A stretch of DNA of 64,000 bases, from the NCBI RefSeq assembly GCF_002078875.1, contig NC_034412.1:76587458-76651457 (forward strand). Reading direction: 5' to 3'. Positions 11,801-24,149 of the stretch are shown here, one piece after another. The translations under genes were made by a program, and so were the position numbers. The DNA is from Numida meleagris. Lineage: Eukaryota > Chordata > Aves > Galliformes > Numididae. The notes below the pieces were generated by a model that worked only from the letters and a program-made list of their open reading frames with translations, was not told the DNA's origin and ran no database searches. Every line of letters starts with the position of its first letter. The first letter of the stretch is position 1.

Positions 11801-14800
11801 GTACTGCCATTAAACTCTCTGGCAGAAACTTTAGTTTAACTCACTCACAGTTGATGATAGCATTTTTTTTCATGCTTCATTTTATGGTACACGTTACCTT
11901 TTCCACCAGATTAATATTTAACTGAAAGTATATTGGAAAAGAAAAAAAAGAGGTATATTAAAGGTACGTAAGCTTGGTTAAATTAGAAGTTTCACTTTAT
12001 CTAGAAATAATAGCACTTCACTTTGGCTCAGCTGTTTGTATCATTGTGAAAAAACACAAAATCCACTATTTTTGGTTCCTTTCAGTGGCTGTTGTACTAT
12101 AAAAAGACTGCAACATCAGCAGGAACAGCAGTTTGAAACCTTTGAAAGAAAATGCTTGAAAAGGGAAAGCCAGATGCCTTTCCCAAAATTTACCCCTAGC
12201 CTGCCTGAAGGAAAGAGATTAAGCTGGAACATCCATGGGCAGGTTGGCCATTCTGCTCTCCTTCTGAAATGGTCATTAGGGTCATGACTGTCTCAACTGA
12301 CATCAAAATAAAAGTGAAGATCTGTGGTATGTAATAGGAGGTGAACAAACCTGGTGAATCTGAGCTGGCAGTTGGGAAGAAAACACTTCTAAGGTGTTCT
12401 CCTCTCCATCCCCCTGGGACCAGCATGGAACAGAGCCCAGAATACCTGAGAATCGAGATTGGAATTCAGGTTGCATTTTAAATTCAATCATGCCTGAAAG
12501 AAAAAGAATCTAAAACTTCCCTTATGATTCCAGGGGGCAGAAGCCTGATGTTCATAACAAGCAAAGTAATCATGCAAATCATCCATCATCTTTTTTCTTC
12601 CCCACCCCCCCCCCTTTCTTTTTAAGCATATTGTTATTTCAACTGCTACAAATTATAGCACTAGATTAACAAACATGTTCTCCCTGATTATTTAAAGATG
12701 AACCTGAGCAGATTAACCCATGAATTTATGTGGAATAAGCAGGTGCTCTCAGTAACATGTTGAGTTTCCTTGGAAGTAACAGCCCAGCAAGGACTGTGCT
12801 GTTGGTAAGAATACCTGTCTTGCTTGGAATCATCATTTTAATTTTTCGGGTTTCCTGTGGTTCTCCATAAGGCATGGCTTCCTTTGGAAATCTAAAACAC
12901 AGTGCTTATTTATGTGTCATGTAAATACACAATGAAAAGCCCCTTGTAACTTGGAATACTAAGGGGTGAATCAAGTTGTCCGTATTGAAATAAGCAACAG
13001 TTCTGCTTTTGAGGGTCAGTCCTGGCCAGATTTCATCACTGTCAATGGAAACATAAAATATTTTCTTTGATTTCACTAGATAAAAAGCTAAGAAAGTGAT
13101 GTACAAAAATCCACTCTGCTTTGGAGTTCCAGGACATTTATCTCGTTTATCATTAGTGTGGATGGGCTTCTTTTTTCTTTTTTTTTCTTCTTCTTTTTTA
13201 AAATCTTTTTTTTCCAGAAAATAAACAAAACAAACGTAAAAGTGGAAATACAGAACATACAAAATAATAATCAGAGTTTTTGAACCTGTTGTTATGAGAG
13301 CTCAAGTATTTCTAGTTATTTTGTTTTCTTTTGAATAATGGCCTTTGGCTGCTACCAGTAAAGCAATGGAACTCCTATATGTTATTGTTGTTCCTACTGG
13401 GAAGTAAGGAACAGTATGACACTGTGCAACATCTACACTTGTGATATGTTTTAGATACTAAATTCATGTCTTAAATACTCTATAAGCATATTTTTATACC
13501 ACTATACCGCGTAAAATTTTTATCTGGTGTGATACTAAAAATAACGTATCTTAATTCTTTATTTCTGCTCAATCTATTGAAACCTCGTTTTGTGTATCTA
13601 AATTTCTTGTTCTTCTGTAACATGTTTTTTTCCTTTGTTATGTACCAACAATCTTCAAGAAGATTTTTCCTTTAACTGGCTGATATAGATGCTCAAGTAT
13701 AAGGTTTTTTGTAAGACATTTTTATGAATTTTCTATACATATCTGTAATAATAAAACTCAACAAAAGCATAATTGCCCTTATTGTATTGATACTACTTTT
13801 AATGCTAGAACAGGTTTCTGTGTTTTTGGGGATGACTTTTATGGTCTTCAATATTTTCTTCTAATACCAACACCGAAGGAAGGTTTAGTTCACACACATC
13901 AATGGTTTTAATGCAGGAACCTTTTCAGCTGGAGCTAAGACATAAAAATTCTTAAGCTTGCTTGGAAGGTTTATTCAACATCATGATCTTGAGCTCAGCT
14001 GAATCACAAAGTGACAATGCAAAGCAGCCTACTGAAAACTAAATTTAAAATATAAATAATAATTTCTGAGTTTGCCTTAAGCAGAAACAAAATTTTGGAA
14101 TTCTTACATAAATTATTGTTCCATGAAGTATATTATATTTCCATCTTCCAATTTATGCTAAAATATTTCCCTTTTCCAATTTGTTACAACATTTAATGAA
14201 AGCCCAGCAATGTTGAACCTACTGTTCTTCTGAGATACACCAAAAAAAAAAAAATGCAATCATGAGCTCCTCAGGTTCTTCCTTTCCTCATTTATTGGGC
14301 AGTGGGTTACTCAGCTGCCTCAATTCTACGTGTTTTATCACTGGGACATGAAGATTGCTATTTTTGGAAAGCAAGTCATTATTCCTGTATTTTCTTTGTT
14401 ATCTCAGCTATCATTTAGTAACAACTACAGTAACTTCCAAACTTTGAATTCTTCCTTAACACTTTGTGCAATAACACCATTTAAATTACAGTACAACTGT
14501 AAAAATACTTTTTTCTTTATGTTTACCTAGAGAATGTGGTTCAAGTGTGCTAGGGGGCTGGAAAAAAAAGGGAATATGCCTCAAGAAGAGGCCAGGAGAG
14601 GAAGTAGTACCTGCCCTAATGAGGACATACAAGGTATCCAAGCTGTGAAGCCTCTGTAGCCACCTTTTGGGGACTGGGTTCTTAGCCTGGCAAATCATTC
14701 TGTACATTCCTCACATGAAGCTGCTAGAGAATGATATTAATCACAGTAGATCAGTAAGTCTGTAAGTTAATCAGGTACTTGTCCAAGGCATAGGAATAAC

Positions 14801-15221
14801 CTATGCAAAGGAATACTCTTCCTAGTATTCCTAGTATTACATACATAATGGCTATGGAGCAAATACAAATGGATATGAAAATGTTCATGCTTTTTCTATA
14901 AAGCAAGCTGTCTGTAAGATACAAGAAACAAGTGTCTTCTGTTCTATTTTTTTAAAAAAGATATCTTTATTTTCCATTTAAAATTTATTTTAATCTAATT
15001 ATGATTAAATATGGTACCTTAATGAGCAGCTTGTTGTTTTGAAGAATTGGCTATGCATTTTTATTTTTTTAAAAAACATTACTGAATTTACTTCTAAATG
15101 TATACAAAATTTTCTACGTATTGAAATAATAATCTACAATGGTATTCATTCACTGGAACATGGAGAGCAAGATTTAAAAGGTCCACTTATCCTGAATGAT
15201 AGTGTGGATGTTGTGGGGTTG

Positions 15222-15224
<3 letters not shown>

Positions 15225-15252
<28 letters not shown>
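15225..15252. repeat. (TG)14 microsatellite
   Basis: A perfect TG dinucleotide run of about 28 nt, followed by TTTA-type units. It could form Z-DNA and is a likely polymorphic marker. Confidence 0.95.
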
Positions 15253-17490
15253 GTTTATTTACTTATTTATTTATTGTTATTGCTTTTACATTTTTCTTTC
15301 CCTTAAGAGGTCACGCTGAGCCACATTCATTATTGCCCACATGTATTTGTATACTGTGACTTATCTAGTGCAAAGGGTAATGAACTGAAATGTAAACTTC
15401 TTTCCAGTGTGCAGAAGAAGCTTGCAGTGGGTAAATGCTTTGTTTACATTGCGTACCAGCTAGCTATTAGATTTTTATTTTCCGTAATAACTGGGACAGC
15501 AGCATTTCTAGAGTGACAGACTGTACTTGTCAAATATTCTTTTGGAAGAAGTGATCATATCTCTCAGGCATGGAAAAATGTAATATAAGGTCAAGGAAGC
15601 CTTGAAAGGTCGTGGATGCTGTTTCACTAAACTACAGAGGAACTGGTAAAGCAGAATGTTCGTCTAGCAGACATGCTTCCCAGAGGGAAGTGCTAATCAG
15701 GACATCCTTGGCAGGTAGAAGATCGGTTGAGAGAATGCTTGAAGGACAACATCTCCTTCAAAGTGAAATATCATAGAACCTTTTGGTTTTTTATTATTAT
15801 TATTATTATTTTAATTAAGGAGGCAACAAGCCTTTTAATAGAAAGTACTTTTAAATATATATATAAATATACAATATATATTTAATATATAATATATATT
15901 TAAAAGAGATATATGGCCTGTTACAGGTTCTTATTTTTATTTTTTAAGAAGCCATATAGAAATTTAATCTTATACTTGTGCCTTAAAATTCTGTTTTTAC
16001 CATCTCTCAAACAGCAATAAATTCTAAGATCTGGCAAACTATTTTTTTGTCAGAAGACAGTGGGTATTTTCCTAGTCTGTCCTCCTGTATTGATGGTCCC
16101 TCTTTTAAACAGAAGGAAAGAAATAGAAAAATATACAGCTCTGTCTTTTAGGAATATTAGAATGTACTTGATAGAATGCAGTGTTGCCTCCAAAAGTGAC
16201 TTAACTGGAGAGTAAAAGGCAGACGGTAGTGTTGTATTTCAAAACTGTCCTTTTGAAGTAGTCAGCGCTTCATTTAGTCAGGGATAATGCTTTCTGTTCT
16301 GAAAAAAAAAAACAACCAACAGCAACAACAACAAAAACTAGACTGCAATTGAATTTGAAAATCCCACTGGGAAAGAATATTAGTAGGAGTATGTTAGAAA
16401 AGCTATTGGAAAATTCTCCTTAGTATTGGCTTGTTAACAAAGCTACAGCTAGAAGAAAATGATTTTTTTATTTTATTTTATTTTATTCATAAATGCATCT
16501 ATAATTTTCAGAAAGCCTCATTTATCTCAGGATTAGGCCACTTGCTCTGCGGTTTTGTGGTTCTAGTAGTAAACTCAATGTTTTTTCACATTCATTTCAA
16601 AGTTTTGGTCCTGCTTTTCAGCACTGGATTTTCAGTCAATTTTTATGCCTTATTATCATTACCAAGCTAACTTATTGCATATGATAGCAATGATTCAATA
16701 AATACTTTCCATTAATTTGAGTGGGATATTTTTTATATTCTTTGGATAGCAAATGATCCAAGGTGAGTAAGATACATTTATATGTGTATGTGTATACGTA
16801 CACACAGTGCTAGTTCTGTTGTGGAGAAGTGATTAAGTTCATCTTTAACAAAATAAATAGACTGTTTTCTTATATTAAGCGAAACTCCTTTTACTCACAC
16901 TATCAGGCAGGTAACAGTCCTAGTAAGGATTAGTCTGGGAGCAGGTAATTTAGATATTATCCCTTCCATCATATACCATCTGGGAATGTTTTGTTTTTTT
17001 TTATGAAATATGATGTTCAAAATATAAATATAGATCCTTCTACTTTTCCTTTTATTTCAGTAATCCTGTCCTCAAACTTAGAGACATAGCCTGTGCCTTG
17101 AGAGTTTTGCATTCCATTTGTGTTGATTCATGGGCAAGATCAGGGCTTAAGAAGAAGAGCTACCATACAGATAATTTGCTTACTAAAAGAAATGTGTGTA
17201 TATATGTTTAGCTAATCAATTACTATGATATTAATTAAAGTTCACTTAATAATAATTGTGTTACACTTAAACTCTCCTTAAAGGCTTTCACAGAATAACA
17301 CCAATTTGCCATTTTGACTTTATTAATTGCCTTCATTTTCCATTCCTATTGGCTGCCTACTTTACTTTCAGCATTATCTAATTAAAGCATGTCTTAAACC
17401 TATATGAAACCGATATTTCCCAGCGTCATGCACTGCATGCTGCTCATAATACTGAAATAAATTAGTAAAAGAAATGTAAAAAAAGTACTG
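15253..17490. other. AT-rich stretch with small repeats
   Basis: Contents are a (TTA)n run at about 15790-15811, a palindromic AT tract at 15848-15906, a CAA-rich run near 16310-16340 and a TTTTA run near 16466-16486. No gene or transposon was recognised. Confidence 0.5.
15848..15906. repeat. AT-rich inverted repeat
   Basis: CTTTTAAATATATAT at 15848-15862 is exactly complementary to ATATATATTTAAAAG at 15892-15906, leaving a loop of about 29 nt that is itself AT dinucleotide-rich. It could extrude as a hairpin or cruciform. It is probably a decayed AT microsatellite. Confidence 0.8.
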
Positions 17491-17721
17491 GCGTAATCCT
17501 ATTAACGCAGAATGGCTTAGGAGTTACTTGTTTCATGCAGAATCCTTTCTTAGTACAAGGGTAGGAAAACGCAGCTTTAGTAAACGCATCCCTATGGCAA
17601 AAGCAGTGGCCGTTGGGTGTCGCTCTCGATCCATTCAGTTTCATACAAAATACTTTATTTGGCAGTACAAATGTTTCTATTCCGGTGAACAGCGGGTGCC
17701 CTCTTAACTGTTTGAGCATCC
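17462..17721 (-). CDS. Possible terminal exon, unidentified
   Basis: On the minus strand a good 3' splice site precedes 17721: a pyrimidine-rich tract ending TTCTTCTCTGTAG, then GGATG. One frame after it stays open to a stop at 17462-17464 and encodes a cysteine-containing, basic stretch of about 86 residues. Another frame encodes about 22 codons and stops at 17655-17657, where the stop overlaps AAATAAAG, a poly(A)-signal-like hexamer. The 240 bp also hold about nine CpGs, many for this CpG-poor surrounding. No homologue was recognised, and the correct frame and true 3' end are undecided. It could be a coding end, a 3' UTR, or a conserved noncoding element. Confidence 0.25.
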
Positions 17722-17859
17722 CTACAGAGAAGAAAGAAAAGGAGAATGTCTGATTATGGAAAAAGACTTCTTTCCTTTCAATTTTTTTTTTCTTTCTCTG
17801 GTGAAAACTGCTTCTCTTCCCCACCTTTGCTGTTAACCTCACCAAAGACATACAGGAAC

Positions 17860-19003
17860 GGAAAAAATGGAACTGAGCTTCAAACCTTGGTTATTAGGTG
17901 TTTTGTGTGTTGAAAACATATACATGGAATGTATATTGTTTCCTAATGGAAAATTGGGACCCAGTTTTAAACCTGCTTTTTATTGTGTACAGAATGTGTG
18001 GATGGTGGTTTGGTAAATTTAAAATCTAGTAGAGTCAAAGCTAAAGGATATTTTTATATATTATACCCTACAATAATAGTTTTTGCAGAAATGCCCCAGT
18101 CTGTGGTATTGCAAACACATGGGCTGATTTTACCAAAGCATTTTCTGATGCTGCTTATTCTACGGACTTCATAAACAACAGAGGATGCTGAGAATGGTGA
18201 AAGTGCCCATATGTGAAAGAAGTCTGAATGTGTAATGTGTAAAAACAGAGAAACATACTCTTCCTTTTTTCCTGTTGCATACCATTTTTGGACAGAACGC
18301 ATTATGTTATTTACTGCTGTTCTCTTGTAAGACTGAAAATAGAAGAAATAACAGAATGAATAGTGCGAAGTTACTTCAGTGGAAGGTGTCAAACATATTT
18401 CCCATTTTGACGTTTCTTTATGAGTTTGACATTTTCTCCTTGGTCAGAATTCTGGGAAATTTTGCTTTTTCAAATATCACTTTTTTTTTTTCAAGTGGAA
18501 GTTTTCCATTTGTGTCCTTGGGATAGCGTAAAATGTTAATGATTTTTATATTACAGCATATTGGAAACGGGAAGGTTGAATTTCATGGTTCTGCTACAAA
18601 ACATAAACGTCATGAATTTGTAAAAGAGCGCACAGCAAACAACTGAATATTCAGTGGCATTCAGTTTATTTAGTTGTTTCTATTTAAAGTCATCACCAAA
18701 GCATAACACAGTCTTTTCCAAATAAGCCCAGAACTGATGGTAAGTAGAAAAAGCTGCATGTTAAGAAGGTCAACAAACCAAGACTATAAAGATTCAGGAA
18801 ACCTGACATCTAGAAACAGCTCAAGCAGGTAATACGCTTAGCTCTTTTGCAACAAATTATCTGCTAGCTTGATCAGACCAAAAAGGCATTAAAGCCATAC
18901 ATGAAGAGGCCTATTTTTTAAATGAGAGAACTTTTGAATTCTTTGAGAAAGTTAATGGATAAATTTCAGAAGCCTGTATACATCAACTCTTTGAACAGAC
19001 AAG

Positions 19004-19039
<36 letters not shown>

Positions 19040-21120
19040 GGGCTATTCTTTTGGTACTAAACTGAACAACACATCAAGCTAGTTCGTGAATGCTTAGCTT
19101 TGTTTCACAGCATACTTTCTGTTGAAAAGAAATAATAATAAATCTGATATTTTTAAGCCTAATAACTCACTTCTACATTTTAACCTTCTACTATTCCCTA
19201 CTTGTATTTCAGGTTTGTACATCACCTAATTGGTTTACTTTCTGTGTCATTTGTTTTCAACCTTGGGACTGTTTTTCAAATAAGTGACATACCCATAAAA
19301 AAGTCACACTTTCCCAGTGTTTCCCACTCAGAATGTCTCTCAGTATTGGTGATTTTACTTTATTTTATTGGGAAAGCGTATCCAAGTGGAATTTCTAAAC
19401 TGTTGCTATGATGTAGGAATTTTTTGTTTCTTTGTTTTGAAAATTGCCTTCAGTTTGTTGCTGGAAATCCATAATCAGTTTTGTTTTCATTGTTTCTTTT
19501 CATGTCTTTAACATATTCTGAAAAATGCAGAGGTATCTGTGAAATGTCAAAAGGACTTAGTGTTAGGTCCGTAGTTCCTTCTATTTAGACAAATCAAATA
19601 TTCACACTTTGAAGAATACAGTGTTTAATATCAGAGCCACCAGTAATCAACAGAATATGTAAATAAAAAATATATTTTTCAAGCAGTGTATTTGTTTATA
19701 AGTGTTTCAAAAGAACACTAATTTATTTGTGTGAGAGTTCAGAGAGGTAAGAGTATGAAAAAGAAAAAAACCCTGAAGCTAAACTGGGAACATAGCAATG
19801 AATTTGCAGAACAGGGCTGAAATTATACAATGATTAGAAATCAGCACTAAGAGGATAAAAAAGAGGTGAATATGAACTGATAACTTTAGTGAAATTATTT
19901 ATGTAAGTTGCCTGTGACTATGGAGATTTTTGGGAAGTATTTGAAAAAATGTTACAGATAGACAATTCTGTGTCTGATGATAGACGAAAAGGGCATAAAC
20001 ATATTTATGCTGTGCTCAAAAAAAAGAAGCTCACATTTCTAGGAATATGTGATTTCTGAATTAATTATAACCTAGCAGATATCCGTTGCTGTTGCTGAAA
20101 CCTCAAGCAAGATGAGACAGATAGATGTTTCTGAATTTAAAGATTTTAGAAAATAATGCAGTATCACTACTATTGCTCATCAGTTTCCAAATTTGGCTTG
20201 TCATTTTCTTTTCAAAAAGGGAAACTGAATAGATAAGTGAAATAATATCTGAAGAAGGAAAGATAATCATACAGTCAAGCTACTATCTGAGCAGTTCCAA
20301 GTCCTCTGCCACAACTCTCTTCAGTGAATTGGATCAGTTCTCATCTTCACTATGTTCCATTGTTTTCAGCCACAAAATCAACAAAGTGATGAGGGTAATG
20401 TACACACTGGTGTGCCTTTTCAAATAAGAAACTTTATGAAGTAATGGACAACCTACCACCATTACAGTGTAATTTTAACTTCTAGCTGTGTGTTGCACAA
20501 TTTTTACAAAGCAGAAAATACAAGATACAAAATATTTTTCTTTCTACAGAATATAGTAACTTATCTGCACTCAGTTATGCAGTACTGCATGGATGAAGAT
20601 AAAATGTAGTTTTAAGCCACTGTAAACTTGGGAAATATTGCTAAAGCCAAGTTAACTTACTTTCTAAAAGATGTTACAAAAGTCAAATCTGAACTTTAAT
20701 GCCAAATTATTTTATTGAGCAAATAACCAAAAATGATAGTCTTGTACTTTGCTCATGGAATTCAGTTATTCCAGTTGTCTTTGACAAAAGGTTACTTAGA
20801 GCAGTAATTCATATAATATTGAAAATATCAGGATAACAGAAACATTGTCTCTGGTTATCAAGATACATAGGAGTTAGTATAAAATATAAAACAGCAAACC
20901 TCTAGCTTAAAATGTGAAATCAGAGAAAATTCTACTTGCATGACATATATTAGACTTTTTGGATCTTGAATCTTATCTTAGGTCTAAGAATTGAAATAAC
21001 CTGTTAATGTTGGTTAATTCTAGCAAATACCTAGAAATATGGTTCCTTTTTTACTGTCCCTCACAGTAGCACTATTCGTCCCTTCTAGGCAAATCTTCCA
21101 ACTGTGAGATAAATAGGTTC
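17860..21120. other. AT-rich stretch without recognised genes
   Basis: The only clear structure is the (TA)15 microsatellite near 19 kb. No transposon end, splice-bounded open frame or RNA gene was recognised. Confidence 0.5.
19005..19034. repeat. (TA)15 microsatellite
   Basis: A perfect alternating TA run of about 30 nt, easily melted and probably length-polymorphic. Confidence 0.95.
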
Positions 21121-21440
21121 ATGCTCTGCTAGGTGAAGAACTGGCTCAAAGGGCTGTAGTGAGTGGTGCTACACCTGGCTGGCAGCAGAACACTACCACT
21201 GTTCCCCAGGGCTCGATTCCAGGGCCAGTGATCAACTGATCAACATTATTTCTATGATCTTGATGCAGGAGTTGAAAACAGTCTTAGCAAGTCAGCTGAT
21301 GTTACCAGTGTGGGAGGTGCTGTTGACTGTCTTGAGGGAGGTGAGATATGGCAGATGGATCTAGATTGATTGGGGCACTGGGTAAACATAAGCGGCATGA
21401 AATTCAGCAAAGGTAAATGCAGAGTTCTTCACCTGTGGTG
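21121..21440 (+). mobile_element. CR1 LINE fragment, ORF2 reverse-transcriptase C-terminal part
   Basis: In plus orientation the sequence reads through remnants of the CR1 ORF2 region: a GCTCGATTCCAGGGCCAGTG-like copy of the segment encoding the reverse transcriptase motif before the catalytic aspartates, then words matching the ATGAAATTCAGCAAAGGTAA part downstream. Frames are broken by substitutions and indels. It is more diverged than the CR1 piece at 21935, and about 500 bp of non-CR1 sequence separates the two, so they may be separate insertions. Confidence 0.7.
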
Positions 21441-21934
21441 GAATGTGGTGGGGGAATACTCAATATTGCGTAAGTTAAAACTGCAATTATTGTGAGATTA
21501 CTAACTGGGTTAGAAATTTTTCTATATTTTATTTTCTGAGTGGAAAAGAGATCAGATAGGTCTCTGTGCTCATGTTGAATGCACAGGTATGGGTCTTTTG
21601 ACTGGGAAGAAGAGGTACAAATGCCTCTACCGTTGCAGCGCCACTACTGTCCTGGTGTTCTCTCATAAATCTATTCCTCCCAAAAATACACATTTTGCTC
21701 TCATCTGCTTTGTTATGAACAATAAACCACTCAAAACTGTTTTTTTTTTCAGTATGTTTCTTCTTAATACATGCCAGTATATGTAATTTAATTGCTATAT
21801 AAGAAGTTAAAATTTGTATGGATATTTTATTGTTCCTTGTGAATTACTAAAATAAGAAGTTGCTAATTAACTATGTTGTAGACTTAAAATTTTGTATATT
21901 CCATTTTTTTTAACCATAATGAATATACTGGAAA
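21441..21934. other. Non-CR1 sequence between two CR1 pieces
   Basis: About 490 bp with no CR1 similarity that I can see. It may be an insertion, older host DNA between two independent CR1 copies, or heavily decayed CR1. Confidence 0.35.
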
Positions 21935-22147
21935 ATGACTTTAAATTGAAAGAGGGAATATTTAAGTTAGATGTTAAGAAGAAATTCTTTACTCAGAGGG
22001 TGGTGAAGCGCTGGAACAGGCTGCCCAGAGAGGTTGTGGAAGCCCTATACTCTGAGGTGTTCGAGGCCAGGTTAGATGGGACGCTGCGGGTTGGAACTTG
22101 ATGACCTTTAAGTTCTCTTCGAACCTAAGCAATTCTGTGATTCTATG
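21935..22147 (+). mobile_element. CR1 LINE 3' end
   Basis: The typical CR1 3' region is easily read, including AGCGCTGGAACAGGCTGCCC and AGAGAGGTTGTGGAAG. It ends in ATTCTGTGATTCTATG, two units of the CR1 3' terminal octamer that takes the place of poly(A). It is 5'-truncated, as most CR1 copies are, and noncoding here. Confidence 0.93.
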
Positions 22148-22630
22148 TAAAGATTTAAAAAGCTGTAGTTTGCTGAAACTGAAAACTATGCTTTTCTATA
22201 AATTGATAGTCTACTAAACCCCACAAACTCTGGCCTTTCATAAAGTAACTCACCCAAATTAATTCACCCAGCTGATCACTAAAATAATTTCTTAATTGGC
22301 ACAACAGGAAAAAAACCCTTATTGCCTGCTTTTCTCCTAAATTAAACAGATTTATAGGTAAGACATATTAATAGTAATGTATTCCAAGGTGTCTATTCTG
22401 TCCAAGGTGCAGAAGTTCTGGCTTTAGAAAGCATATTCTGCTAGAATCACTTCTTGTCATGTTCCTCATAAATCCTTCTTTACCTAAAAACAGAGGTTAT
22501 TGGGTATGAGCAGAGGGGAGAATTTTGTCTGATGTGGAAGGGAGTGGTACAGAATGGGGAATGATGAAAGGAGAAAACACAGAAAGATCAACCAAAATAA
22601 AAAAGAAAAACACATAAAATATGATCCTAC
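22148..22630. other. Noncoding stretch after the CR1 3' end
   Basis: No repeat or gene was recognised. If the exon at 22631-22855 is real, part of this interval on the minus strand would be its 3' UTR, but I see no convincing AATAAA close by. Confidence 0.35.
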
Positions 22631-22855
22631 CTGGCTATCACTGTCATAGAAACTTGAACAGACACAGGAAGATGTTGATGAAGGCAAAGGCCAGAGCAGC
22701 AATGAGGAAAGCACAAATGTTTTGAAGGAATACAGCTTTCAGCCATCTAGTGAAATCATGAAGAATGAAACATCTCTGAGAACCATTAAGAAGTACTTCT
22801 ATCTTTCCAAATTTGTGGGCACATTTTTTGGTGACTGCCATTGTAATTTGCTGCT
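22631..22855 (-). CDS. Candidate C-terminal exon of a small single-pass membrane protein, unidentified
   Basis: On the minus strand a plausible acceptor (TTCTATGTGTTAG) precedes 22855. Only one of the three frames is open. It encodes 69 residues before a TGA at 22644-22646: a basic N-terminal part (AVTKKCAHKFGKIEVL), an NGS N-glycosylation sequon at about residue 23, then a strongly hydrophobic segment at about residues 41-66 that looks like a membrane helix, and a tail of only a few residues (KFL). A CAG|GTAGGA donor-like site follows the stop. Entry phase matches the exit phase of the upstream candidate exon at 24003-24149. No protein family was recognised. Chance cannot be excluded, because hydrophobic frames are common in AT-rich DNA. 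Confidence 0.35.
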
Positions 22856-24002
22856 CTAACACATAGAATGGCCAGGGGACAGGGACATTAATCTTCTATA
22901 CTGAAAACAAAATATTCTTTCTGTTGGCTGACTCATTATTTTCTCTTTTTCACAGCATTAGTGGTAAATTTCTTTTTCTGAAGGTTGACAATAACTTTTC
23001 CACATAAGGATAAAAGAAAGTCAGAAAAAATAAACTCTTGAAATAAACATCTCCTCATGAGTTAAAAAGGCAATTTATTTAAAATTTAATGAAATGTGTT
23101 TTTTATGTATTTGTTGTATTTTGTCACAGCGGCAAGAGTATACATAATTTATATCTTGTTTATAAGCCTAACAAATGTGTTTTCCAGAGATAAGGGGTCT
23201 GTTTCTAATACCAGTTATTCTTTGCATAGCAGAACTTTCCTAAAAGGTTTATGAACATTACTTATGATTATTTGTAGATGTTACTGCTTTATTCAGTTGT
23301 AGCCACTGCCTTGCATGCCAGAAACCCTGATGTTTATTTACTTCATTTGATGACCAGTGAAGATCAGCTTTCCTGCAATTAATTCCACAGAGTAACAACC
23401 TGACAATGGCGTGTAGATGTACAGCTCTGTCAAGTAAGAAATTCTAGTATTTAGTTCCTGTATAAAATTATTTAGAATCCATGATTCTATGATTTGAAAG
23501 TCAAAATCCCGAGTACAAGATCTTTGTTACTGAACTTGCCCTGATAATTTTAGCTTTGTATCCCAGTAATTTTGCATCTAATCCAATGCATTAAAAATCC
23601 AAACACCAGAAGACTTTTATCAAATTGAACTATTATGAGAACTATTTTTCTAGTTTTTTTAAAGTTATTAATTAAGTCCTACTTAAAAACTGTAATAAAG
23701 TGCTATATTTTCTGGAGAAAAAGCATTGAGAATTAAGCTCTTGAAAATATGTATCCTGGTGCTCTTAGAAGAGATTAAACTGGAAATGTTGCGGATGGAA
23801 TCTTGGCTCATCCAAATTCAGTGACAAAAATACTATTGATTTCAGTGAAGTCAGGGTTTCACTCAATAAAATGAAAACATTTTTAAAAACTCTGCTTGAA
23901 ATTCAGTCTCTGCCTCTTATGGGGAGAAACAAGTTGCTGATTATTATGGTGTTATCATCCTTTCCTCTTCCATTCGCAGCTCAGCAGTGAAATAACACAT
24001 AC

Positions 24003-24149
24003 CGGTGGCAAAATAGGTTTTAGAGTTATCGCTCAGGGAGATGAATGGAGGACTTGTGTACTTCACTCTTAGATCTACTTTTGTTGCAGCTGAACTGTCA
24101 GCTCTCACAGGCACCACTCTGTGAGTTTCCTTTTGCAATGTTTTCTTCA
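24003..24149 (-). CDS. Candidate internal exon, unidentified
   Basis: This is a 147-bp minus-strand segment with ATCCATCGCAG as acceptor on the upstream side and ACCG|GTATGTG as a good donor on the downstream side. The open frame enters and leaves in phase 1 and encodes 48 complete codons, including THRVVPVRADSS and KVDLRVKYTSPPFISL. The alternating polar/hydrophobic pattern followed by a Pro-Pro linker resembles an edge of an extracellular beta-sandwich domain, but this is impression rather than a match. Splicing across a 1147-bp intron to 22855 keeps the frame. Identity is unknown. An alternative is a fortuitous open frame. Confidence 0.35.

Larger units (their letters stand above)
7261..15224. 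other. AT-rich stretch without recognised genes
   Basis: Apart from homopolymer runs (A24 at 8616-8639, T23 at 8784-8806, a C-rich run at about 12601-12614) I see no gene and no transposon. Open frames are short and rich in Phe, Lys, Ser and Leu, as expected by chance in AT-rich DNA. The absence of CR1 is notable compared with the right half of the window. Confidence 0.5.
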
